From Melioribacter sp. (lineage in GTDB: Bacteria; Bacteroidota; Ignavibacteria; Ignavibacteriales; Melioribacteraceae): 48,189 nt of DNA. The DNA lies in the NCBI GenBank assembly GCA_003155655.1, contig PMDS01000054.1, positions 29,985 through 78,173 of the forward strand, given 5' to 3'. The notes beneath the pieces are model-generated. The model had not been told where the DNA came from. It made no database searches and saw nothing but the letters and a program-made list of their open reading frames with translations. Positions within the stretch are counted from its first letter, which is position 1; every line of letters starts with the position of its first letter. The position numbers and the translations under genes are program-made. Below are positions 27,501 to 34,625 of the stretch, piece by piece.

Positions 27501-28415
27501 TCTGATGTTGAGCTTGATATATTCTTATTCGGAATATTCTCACTTGCATTGATTTTGCTTATTGTGTTCAGCACCCTGCTTGCGGAGCAAATTTCTTCAC
27601 CAATTAGAAAAATAACAAATGCTACTAAGTCTGTTGGAAGCGGTGATTTGAATGTGGAAGTAAACTATAATGCACGCGGAGAAATAAAGGAACTTGTGGA
27701 TGGTTTTAATGGGATGGTTAAGAAAATTAAGCAAAGCCAGGCAGAAATTGCTGAAATGGAACGCGAAACTGCCTGGAAAGAAATGGCTAAGCAGGTAGCA
27801 CACGAAATTAAAAATCCTTTAACACCTATGAAATTAAATGTGCAGCAATTAATTACTGCATACAAGGATAAATCAGCAAAGTTTGATTCTATTTTTGAAA
27901 AAGTTACATCAACTATTATTTCACAAATTGAAATTTTGAAAAACATCGCTTCAGAATTTTCTAACTTTGCAAGAATGCCCAGGTTAAATATTGAAAAAAT
28001 TAACGCGGTTATGATTATTCGCAAGGCATTGGACCTTTTTGCTGAAGAAAAACTTGTCTTATTATTTGAATCTCAAAAAGACGAAATATTAATAGAAGCT
28101 GATAAAGATCAATTAGAAAGAACTATTGTAAATTTAGTGCGGAATTCTATTCAGGCTGATGCAAAGAATATATCAGTTTCCTTATGGGTGGATCAGGAAA
28201 GTTGTATAATAAGGGTTAAAGACGATGGTACAGGAATTAGCCGGGAATTAATACCGAAAGTATTTGATGAAAATTTTACAACTAAAAAACATGGTATGGG
28301 AATTGGTCTTAGCATTGCTAAAAAATTCATAGAAAGCATTGGAGGTAATATTTCACTGGAAAATTCATTAAATAATATGACAGTATTTTTAATAATAATT
28401 CCTTTATCTGAATGA
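24591..28415 (+). CDS. NtrY-like membrane sensor histidine kinase
   Basis: This 1274-residue sensor has an N-terminal TM segment (about 10-32) and a periplasmic region. A block of about seven TM helices follows (about 250-540), then a second extracytoplasmic domain (about 550-780), another TM near 790, and a third sensor segment bounded by TMs near 830 and 985. HAMP follows at about 1010-1060. The kinase core has His1071 in AKQVAHEIKNPLTPMKLNVQ, Asn1185 in LVRNSIQAD, DDGTGIS, and HGMGIGLSIAKK. I prefer the ATG at 24591, one base after DUF4783; an ATG 42 bases upstream is in frame. No response regulator is adjacent, so its partner is elsewhere. It overlaps the helicase gene by four bases. Confidence 0.9.
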   Translation: MVKKILIRKNRYILFFSFLLLIIAVSAVISPILISNEKKDWELILTDKIEQTENFINQAFEKRYLLLEDTFKKLKREIKNQALLTINDKKILFEKLSYYNDRNLSIQLYDDSLKLIAWNDRQILENVGIIKLNGWIGQAFFSGEKLITYLSFTDTLQINNGEYFLLLSLPVEKSFTLPSHEYIWENLTDSLSQALSVAVQIEYSQFAKPGKDGRKYSFALLNNFNNKIGVTSFDKPSIDASLNLIKNETWMLQSIVIIIAFLGIGLFCSSYLFKIKSRPLKLFIALLYLAALRILFFYFEIPSSLINNSLTDASNFSSQFGYGIVRSPLEFTITVLLLLAGIQLCDKYADEYFTGLDDSKKGWLNFTIIFIPVIFLFLLILRSLGASIRSVIFDSTIRYFREFSIWPGSSSLLMCINILILGYCVVLFSMMLANLVYKSIPLGIRNKKYLFLLALFIIIQFIGWLFDVLQRDPQGTPLIRFIFISILFVLTFFILDKRKKTVIGFVSIAFSASLITVSYLTYYNSEIERESLKTTAQEITRTDESLVEFMVYQTLAKIKQDENVISSFFDGSDLSSDAFVAWSNSMLYREGIRSAINFYDSKKNFVGGFQSSGLINNLEITRILNSQVDSLKIKKQVDVYGDRLIYYGSAPIGLDNEIVGYVTVTAIYDEDFFNYPELPKFLSPSRAGISSAVSFDKLKIFDFHNGELVRSYGDVSLSESDENILLNASFSSHNEAWMNLDLNNENHLVYLLKVNNNGKDKIIAVALEGKNFSWNLSDFFKIFFIHTFIILILLLIYALFKFNQIIALISSYKFRLIGAFLIVSLVPLLLVAIYFRNLTESKNNELVEKRLIELSQQVESYINYYCTTSSINEQTIYEKATNDLNISFSLFDGRYFIYGSNKIYSDIGLLPQFLSGFVYSKCVLGKNQNLFIKEPFENIPVNNIYHQAKIGSKEYIIQVSDMFNKVTVPLSDVELDIFLFGIFSLALILLIVFSTLLAEQISSPIRKITNATKSVGSGDLNVEVNYNARGEIKELVDGFNGMVKKIKQSQAEIAEMERETAWKEMAKQVAHEIKNPLTPMKLNVQQLITAYKDKSAKFDSIFEKVTSTIISQIEILKNIASEFSNFARMPRLNIEKINAVMIIRKALDLFAEEKLVLLFESQKDEILIEADKDQLERTIVNLVRNSIQADAKNISVSLWVDQESCIIRVKDDGTGISRELIPKVFDENFTTKKHGMGIGLSIAKKFIESIGGNISLENSLNNMTVFLIIIPLSE

Positions 28416-31400
28416 TGCCGGAATTAACTTCACATCAAAAAGAAGCGCTGGATATTGGAAATCATATTTCATTAACCGCGAATGCCGGTTCCGGCAAAAC
28501 TTTTGTCCTGGCTAAAAGATTTGTTGAAATATTACTAACCGGGCAGGTGGAATTATCTAATGTTGTGGCAATAACATTCACCGACAAAGCTGCCGGAGAA
28601 TTGAATAAAAAAATTGCCGGCGAAATTGAACAGCGGATTCTTTCTGAAACAAATAACGTTAAAAGGGGCAAACTTGAAAACGCCCGCAGTCAGCTTGTCT
28701 CTGCAAACATTTCTACAATACATTCATTTTGCATCAATATTTTAAAGGAATTTGCACCCGAGGCACAGATTGATGCAAACTTTATTCCAATTGATCAACA
28801 GGGAGCTGACGAGTTAATTCAGCTTTGCATAGACGAATCAATTAATACGCTGATTAAAGAACCTGATTATGAAAAAGACTTAAAGTTTCTCATACGCTTC
28901 TTTGGCTCAAAGAAAAAATTTATTGAGGAGCTTCAAGATTCAATTCAAAAAAGAAGGATTATTCAGAAGGTGCAAGAATCCATATATAAAAATGACGACG
29001 ATAATATTTTCAATTTTTACCAGTCGTCATTTGATAAAGGATTTCAGGAAATATTTACAATACAAATTAAGAGTTTATTCAGTTCGCTTAATAAAATTAA
29101 TACTGCTGTACTCTCTAATGGAAAAAATAAAGAAATTGCCGGCTCAATTGAGGAGCAAAAACTAAAATTTGATCACAGGTCATCTTCATTCGAACAATTA
29201 AAATTATTAAAGAAAATTAGCGAGCTGATTTTAACAAATACGGGGGATGTTAGAAATCGGGGATACCTTAGTTTTAACAGGGATGATTGTGATAATGAGA
29301 TTGAAGAGGTTCAGTCTATTTTCAAAAATCTTAAAATATTTTTTGATATTGATGATTCTCACAATTCTACTTTAGACTTAATCCATTTTGGAAAATCATT
29401 TCTAAGGATCTTTGATCATACTCTCAATTTATATTCAGCCAAAAAGAAACATAAAGGCTGCCTCGATTTTGAAGATATTCTTTTATTTACGCAGCAAATT
29501 ATTAAACTGCCGGAAGTTCAATTATCATTAAAAGAAAAATTCAGCTATATAATGATTGATGAATATCAGGATACGAATGAATTGCAGTACGAAATATTCA
29601 TGCCGATTCTTGATAATCTTCAAAGCGGGAATCTTTTTATTGTGGGTGACGAGAAACAAAGCATTTATATGTTTAGAAATGCAGAACTGGAAATCTTCAA
29701 CAAAACAAAAAATGAAATTATTGCTGCCCAAAAAACAGGACGCTTGCTCAGTCTGCCCCACAGTTTTAGAATGGTGCCCCAATTAGTTGCATTCACAAAT
29801 ATTTTATTTACTAATTTGTTTAAGGATGCAAGTCCTGTATTTAACGAAGTTGAGTACAGCGATTTGATTTGTGCAAAAGGTGAAGACGAGAATGGGGCAA
29901 TTGAAATTATTCTTGCCGGTCAGGATAATGCAATTGAGGAAAGTGAGCTGGTTGCAAGAAAAATTATTACGCTGATTAACAATCAAAATGTACTTCTTAA
30001 AGATATTGCTATATTATGCCGTAAGAGAAATTCATTTTATGAATTAGAAAAAGCCTTTGTTAAGCATCAAATTCCGTATTCAATAGTTGGGGGAAAAGGA
30101 TTTTACCAGCGCCAGTCTGTTTATGATGTATATAATTATCTTTCATTTTTATTGAACAATGAAGATGATGCTGCCCTGGTTGGTGTTTTACGGTCTCCGT
30201 TTTTTAATTTATCGGATTTGCAGATTTACGAAATTACATGCTGTAATGGCAGTTCTTTTTTTGATAAACTCGAAAAATTATCTGAGCAGAAACCAAATTA
30301 TATAAATGTCTTTTCCCGGCTTAATGAGAATATTAAAATTGCATTCAGTATGGAAATATACCTGCTTATAAGGAAAATATTGCTTGAAAGTAACTATTGG
30401 TCGGTAATTTCGGCAAAAAAAAATTCATCTCAGGAAATTGCTAATATTGAAAAGCTTTTATTGATTGCGCGTAGTTTCTCACAAAAGAGTTTTAAAAACC
30501 TTTATGATTTTACTACTTCTTTGCGCGAATCAATAAATAGTTTTGAAGATGAAGGACAGGCCCAGGTTGTTAGAGACGAAAATACTATCAAACTAATGAC
30601 TATCCACCAGGCTAAAGGACTTGAATTCAAGGTTGTTTTTCTTTACGGATGTGATCAATCCGCCAAAGATAATTATGTCAGGTCAAAATCTCTTGATATT
30701 GATAAAATATTCGGTCTGCTGGCAAAAATTCCGCAAAGAAATAACTATTTCTATAAATATTCTTCATCACCAATTATTGCATTACATAATTATATAATTA
30801 AGAAAAAAGCATCTGCTGAAAACCAAAGGCTTTTATACGTCGCTGTTACACGCGCAATTAATCAATTATATATTAGCGGAACTATGCGGCAAAAATACAG
30901 CAAGGATTCTTTTCTTAATTCAATTTCAGATGGTCTGAATCTTGATTTAACGGCAGATGATAACCAATTATCAGCCGTTGTTGAATTTATCAAACTGGAA
31001 AAGAATGAATACAGGTTTTACGAAAAGACTTTTACATTTTCAGTTCCGGTAACTAAAAATATTGAAGAGAGCGGCAGTCTGAATATCGGCGCTGATAATA
31101 TAAATGTTATTAAAAACATTTTAATACGCAGAATTGATGACGTTCCCGAGAATGAAATTATATCTGCCACAAAAATTTCTATGTTTTCTCAGTGCCCTGT
31201 AAAATATGAACTGACTTATGTATTGGGCTATTCAACTGTATATAAATTACTAAAAGATGATATTAACGATTATGAATTTAATTCTAATGAGGATGATGAG
31301 CTTAGAAAATATGCCCAATTACGGGGTAAATTAATTCACTCGGCATTGAAGGAGAAAGTTGAAATTGAAAATCTAAGCTGGTTTATTACAAGAAAACTTG

Positions 31401-31939
31401 TTGCTGAGAATATTTTTGAAACTGAAGATAAAAAAACAAAATTAATCAATTCTGTTGTTGATGATATTAAGCAATTTTATCTGTCAAAAGTATATACTGA
31501 AATTTCTGCATCCCAAAATTCCAGGGATGAATTTGAAGTTTATTGTGCCGAAGGGAAACACTTTCTCTATGGAATAATTGATAAACTCATTTATGAAAAT
31601 GACAAACTTATCATTATTGATTACAAAACTGATAATATAAATACCGGCCAGTTAAAACAAAGGAGAATTGATTATTTGCCGCAGCTTAAATTTTATGCTT
31701 ATATTCTTTCGAAATTATATAAAGAGTATAATAAATTTCAGCTTGAACTGATCTTTTTGAAGCATCCTGATGATATTGTGCCGGTCGAATTTGGCAGGGA
31801 TGACCTTAATATTTTTGGTGCGGAACTCAATAAAGCTATTGATAAAATATATGCAAATCACTTTATTCCTAATCTTAATCATTGTCCTAAGTGCCACTTT
31901 GCACTTGAAGGAAATAAATGCGTAAAGAATTTTACATAA
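28412..31939 (+). CDS. AddA/RecB-like UvrD-family helicase-nuclease
   Basis: This 1175-residue double-strand-break repair helicase-nuclease has the Walker A ANAGSGKT (residues 23-30). Further helicase motifs are VVAITFTDKAAGEL, FEDILL, Asp383-Glu384 in IDEYQDTNELQ, VGDEKQSIYMFR, the MTIHQAKGLEFKVVFL motif and VAVTRA. The C-terminal PD-(D/E)XK nuclease has GIIDKL and IIDYKTD (Asp1070, Lys1072). Cys928 (SQCP) plus Cys1158, Cys1161 and Cys1170 at the end form the spacing of an iron-sulfur staple. It resembles AddA in layout, but such a staple is usual for AddB. No AddB gene is in the window. It overlaps both neighbours (4 and 22 bases). Confidence 0.9.
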   Translation: MMPELTSHQKEALDIGNHISLTANAGSGKTFVLAKRFVEILLTGQVELSNVVAITFTDKAAGELNKKIAGEIEQRILSETNNVKRGKLENARSQLVSANISTIHSFCINILKEFAPEAQIDANFIPIDQQGADELIQLCIDESINTLIKEPDYEKDLKFLIRFFGSKKKFIEELQDSIQKRRIIQKVQESIYKNDDDNIFNFYQSSFDKGFQEIFTIQIKSLFSSLNKINTAVLSNGKNKEIAGSIEEQKLKFDHRSSSFEQLKLLKKISELILTNTGDVRNRGYLSFNRDDCDNEIEEVQSIFKNLKIFFDIDDSHNSTLDLIHFGKSFLRIFDHTLNLYSAKKKHKGCLDFEDILLFTQQIIKLPEVQLSLKEKFSYIMIDEYQDTNELQYEIFMPILDNLQSGNLFIVGDEKQSIYMFRNAELEIFNKTKNEIIAAQKTGRLLSLPHSFRMVPQLVAFTNILFTNLFKDASPVFNEVEYSDLICAKGEDENGAIEIILAGQDNAIEESELVARKIITLINNQNVLLKDIAILCRKRNSFYELEKAFVKHQIPYSIVGGKGFYQRQSVYDVYNYLSFLLNNEDDAALVGVLRSPFFNLSDLQIYEITCCNGSSFFDKLEKLSEQKPNYINVFSRLNENIKIAFSMEIYLLIRKILLESNYWSVISAKKNSSQEIANIEKLLLIARSFSQKSFKNLYDFTTSLRESINSFEDEGQAQVVRDENTIKLMTIHQAKGLEFKVVFLYGCDQSAKDNYVRSKSLDIDKIFGLLAKIPQRNNYFYKYSSSPIIALHNYIIKKKASAENQRLLYVAVTRAINQLYISGTMRQKYSKDSFLNSISDGLNLDLTADDNQLSAVVEFIKLEKNEYRFYEKTFTFSVPVTKNIEESGSLNIGADNINVIKNILIRRIDDVPENEIISATKISMFSQCPVKYELTYVLGYSTVYKLLKDDINDYEFNSNEDDELRKYAQLRGKLIHSALKEKVEIENLSWFITRKLVAENIFETEDKKTKLINSVVDDIKQFYLSKVYTEISASQNSRDEFEVYCAEGKHFLYGIIDKLIYENDKLIIIDYKTDNINTGQLKQRRIDYLPQLKFYAYILSKLYKEYNKFQLELIFLKHPDDIVPVEFGRDDLNIFGAELNKAIDKIYANHFIPNLNHCPKCHFALEGNKCVKNFT

Positions 31940-33009
31940 ATATAAGTAAGAAATTTTCAGTCCTCGTTTTAATCTTCTTGCTAAGCGCTTGCTCGCGGAC
32001 TACAATTATTACTTATAACATTCCTTTGTATGAATACCCTTCAGATTGGAAAGACATTGCTGTTAGGGAAAAGACAATCGCAGAATATTCAAAATATTTA
32101 ATTGGGCGAAAGATTTTTTTGGACCCCGGGCATGGCGGAGATGACAGGAAAAACAAGAATAAAAAAGGAGACGTAATAGAAGCAGATGTCAACCTGCACG
32201 TTGCTCTTTATCTTAAAAAAAATCTGGAGGCATCCGGAGCAAAGGTAAATATTTCAAGAATGAAGGATACTACTATTGCTCTTGCCGACCGTTCCGTACT
32301 TGCCAATAATAGCGGCGCTGAAATATTCGTTAGTATTCATCACAATGCCCCGGCTAAAACTGAAGACGATTATACTAACTATACAGCCGCTTATTATCAT
32401 GCTGGAGAAAATAATTATGAGTTTGAGCCTTGCAGCCATGATATTGCAAAGTACATAGAGCGGGATCTTTCCTACGTTATGAGAAATCCTATCGGGCTTG
32501 GCTCATTCGACGGCACATATTCTGATTATAATATTTACCCGGGTGAAGGATTTTCCGTTTTGCGGAAAACTATTATTCCGGCAGTGTTGATCGAGTGCGG
32601 CTTTCATACTAATCATCTGGAGGAAACCCGTTTGAATAATGACGAGTTCAACCAGATTCAAGCCTGGGGAATATTCAGAGGTCTGGCAAAATATTTCAAA
32701 GCCGGCAAACCTGAAATAAGTTTTATTCAGGATAGTTCTAAAGTCGGGAATAATTCATTAAAAATATCCTTTGCATTGAAAGATTCCACCGGGATAAATC
32801 CTAAAAGCATTCAGGTTTTTATTAACAAGGAAGAAAAAGGTTTTATGTTCGATAATGCTTCAAATGTTTTATCTGTGAATGTAAATGATGTTAAACCGGG
32901 TGAATATATCATAAGAGTTATAGCCGCTAATAAAAATGGAAATCACTCTTTCCCGTACTATAAAAAAATTCTGGTGAGTGATTCATTCTCACCGGAACTT
33001 GAAAATTAA
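31918..33009 (+). CDS. N-acetylmuramoyl-L-alanine amidase (Amidase_3), lipoprotein
   Basis: This 363-residue peptidoglycan amidase cleaves the lactoyl-L-Ala bond. It has a lipobox (LLSAC, about residue 25). An Amidase_3 domain (about 60-260) carries the zinc ligands in DPGHGGD, IEADVNLH and SIHHNAP and the catalytic Glu in LIECGFHTN. A C-terminal beta-sandwich (about 270-360) looks Ig-like. An insertion rich in Tyr, Asn and Glu follows the HHNAP block. It begins inside the end of the helicase gene (22-base overlap), so the three-gene run is one transcript despite unrelated functions. Confidence 0.9.
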   Translation: MRKEFYINISKKFSVLVLIFLLSACSRTTIITYNIPLYEYPSDWKDIAVREKTIAEYSKYLIGRKIFLDPGHGGDDRKNKNKKGDVIEADVNLHVALYLKKNLEASGAKVNISRMKDTTIALADRSVLANNSGAEIFVSIHHNAPAKTEDDYTNYTAAYYHAGENNYEFEPCSHDIAKYIERDLSYVMRNPIGLGSFDGTYSDYNIYPGEGFSVLRKTIIPAVLIECGFHTNHLEETRLNNDEFNQIQAWGIFRGLAKYFKAGKPEISFIQDSSKVGNNSLKISFALKDSTGINPKSIQVFINKEEKGFMFDNASNVLSVNVNDVKPGEYIIRVIAANKNGNHSFPYYKKILVSDSFSPELEN

Positions 33010-33112
33010 CCCCATTTGAAAAATCTGTTTAGATAAAAAATTCCTTTGAAAAATTTTGTATGTTTGCATACAATTGAACTTAAGTTAATTTCTTATTCAA
33101 GCTGAGGTGAAG

Positions 33113-34129
33113 ATGAAAATATATTCCAGGAAAGAATTAAATGATTATTTTCTTTCTCTTACTTATGATGATATTAGTTTAATTCCTACTGAAATTTCAC
33201 GTGTTAAAAGCAGGAATGATGTAAATATTAAATCGGCTTTTCTTGGAATTGAATTAGGTGTCCCGGTTGTTTCAAGTCCTATGGATACCGTTACGGGGAT
33301 TACAATGGCAAAAGAACTTTCTGCTTCAGGATGTATTGGAATTGTAAATAGATTTGACTCGTCGTTGAACGAACTGTTTTCTGATGGAAAAGTTGTAGAG
33401 GGTATTCAGGCGGTTTCTGTAAGCTTAACTGCCGATGATGAATTACTGGAAAAACTTGCCGCCAATAAATTGATTATCTGTATTGATACTGCAAATGCAA
33501 ATAATGCTCACGTATTAAAAAAATGCGAAGAGATAAAAAAGAAATATAAAGTGAAAGTGATTGTTGGAAATATTGCACACGGCGGAACATTAAAACAGCT
33601 GGTTGATGCAGGCGCAGACGCAGTCAGGATTGGAATTGGCGGCGGCAGTGTGTGTACTACTTCGGTGCAGACAGGTATTGGTATAGGACAGGTTTCCTCG
33701 GTTCTTGATTCATATTTTGCGCGTGAAGAACAGAAATTAAAAATTGAATTGATTGCCGATGGCGGAATAAAAAGTCCCGGCGATGTAGCCAAAGCCTTAT
33801 CTGCCGGGGCTGACGTTGTAATGCTGGGCAGAATGCTTGCCGGAACAAAAGAAACACCCGGTGAAGTAATAAAATATAGCGATCAGCTCTGGAAGAAATA
33901 CCGCGGCTCAGCTTCATTTGGAGTTAAAATGAAGGGCGAATTCATTGAAGGTGAAGAAACAATGGTACCGTACAAAGGAACAGTAAAGAGCGTTGTTAAC
34001 GCAATTTCCGATGGATTAAAAAGTTCAATGAGCTATTTGAATTGTGAATCATTGAAAGATCTAAAGGTTAAAAATTCATTTGCAGTACTAAGCACAAGTT
34101 CTTATTTAGAAAGACTCCCAAGAAAATAA
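33113..34129 (+). CDS. IMP dehydrogenase/GMP reductase family protein without CBS domains
   Basis: This TIM-barrel enzyme has 338 residues from the ATG at 33113, chosen because GAGGTGA sits just upstream; a GTG six bases earlier is in frame. It carries the YDDISLIP opening, SSPMDTVTG, the catalytic loop GIGGGSVCTTSVQTG with Cys181, the phosphate loop IADGGIKSPGDVAKAL and MLGRMLAGTKE. The CBS domain pair of normal IMPDH is missing, so it is about 150 residues shorter. It is either a GMP reductase or a CBS-less IMPDH; sequence alone cannot settle this. The AMVPYKGTVKSV-like tail segment is as in IMPDH. Confidence 0.88.
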   Translation: MKIYSRKELNDYFLSLTYDDISLIPTEISRVKSRNDVNIKSAFLGIELGVPVVSSPMDTVTGITMAKELSASGCIGIVNRFDSSLNELFSDGKVVEGIQAVSVSLTADDELLEKLAANKLIICIDTANANNAHVLKKCEEIKKKYKVKVIVGNIAHGGTLKQLVDAGADAVRIGIGGGSVCTTSVQTGIGIGQVSSVLDSYFAREEQKLKIELIADGGIKSPGDVAKALSAGADVVMLGRMLAGTKETPGEVIKYSDQLWKKYRGSASFGVKMKGEFIEGEETMVPYKGTVKSVVNAISDGLKSSMSYLNCESLKDLKVKNSFAVLSTSSYLERLPRK

Positions 34130-34142
34130 TCAAAAATTAAAG

Positions 34143-34179
34143 AAATCCCCTCCTTTTCAAGGAGGGGAACACAAGGGGT
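34143..34179. repeat. Left inverted repeat of the DUF559 unit
   Basis: It begins AAATCCCCTCCTTTT, forms its own hairpin (CCCCTCC/GGAGGGG), and ends AACACAAGGGGTGG just before the DUF559 start. It is the inverted counterpart of 34536-34593, which has an extra GCTTTAAGCGTGA segment. It may also terminate the upstream gene. Confidence 0.75.
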
Positions 34180-34185
34180 GGTTTT

Positions 34186-34575
34186 ATGAAGTTGTTTAAC
34201 AAGAAAACTTTATTGACTCGTAGAAAAGACTTACGCAATAACCCCACAGACCCCGAAAAACTCCTCTGGTATCAACTCCGAAATAGTCAACTCGATGGCA
34301 GAAAATTTAGAAGACAGGAAAGCATTGGGCATTACATCGTGGATTTCTATTGCCCTTCTGAAAAGCTTGTTGTTGAATTAGATGGGGAAGGGCATTTTGA
34401 TGATGACCAAATAAAATACGATTTAGCAAGAACAAAATATTTAGAAGTTCTTGGGCTAAGAGTAATAAGATTCAAAAACGGTGAAGTTTTATTTGATACG
34501 GATTCAGTTGTGAAGAAAATTCAAAAATGCCTTCGAACCACCCCATCACGCTTAAAGCGTGACACCCCTCCTTAA
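34186..34575 (+). CDS. DUF559 domain protein (Vsr-like endonuclease fold)
   Basis: The 129-residue protein has the DUF559 pattern: RRKDLRNNPTDPEKLLWYQLR, then GRKFRRQESIGHYIVDFYCP, KLVVELDGEGH and VIRFKNGEVL. The fold is related to very-short-patch-repair (Vsr) endonucleases, with the Asp in VDFYC and Glu-x-Asp in VELDG as likely metal ligands. Its last dozen codons (PSRLKRDTPP) are translated from the right inverted repeat. The gene occupies the space between two matching inverted repeats, so it looks like a self-contained mobile or domesticated unit. Function unproven. Confidence 0.87.
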   Translation: MKLFNKKTLLTRRKDLRNNPTDPEKLLWYQLRNSQLDGRKFRRQESIGHYIVDFYCPSEKLVVELDGEGHFDDDQIKYDLARTKYLEVLGLRVIRFKNGEVLFDTDSVVKKIQKCLRTTPSRLKRDTPP

Positions 34576-34593
34576 AAAAAGGAGGGGATTTTT
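34536..34593. repeat. Right inverted repeat of the DUF559 unit
   Basis: Reverse-complemented, it reads AAATCCCCTCC..., then GGAGGGGTGTCAC, then GCTTTAAGCGTGA, then TGGGGTGGTT. This matches the left repeat except for the GCTTTAAGCGTGA insertion. It also contains the hairpins CACGCTT/AAGCGTG and CCCCTCC/GGAGGGG and runs into a T tract. Confidence 0.75.
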
Positions 34594-34625
34594 TTAAACT
34601 TCGAAAGGAGGGGACTTTTTGTAAT

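Noticed and set aside
33050-33066. TATGTTTG as a Bacteroidota-type promoter for the IMPDH/GMPR gene
   Set aside because: The -7-like element is present at 33059 but no TTTG lies at the needed spacing upstream.
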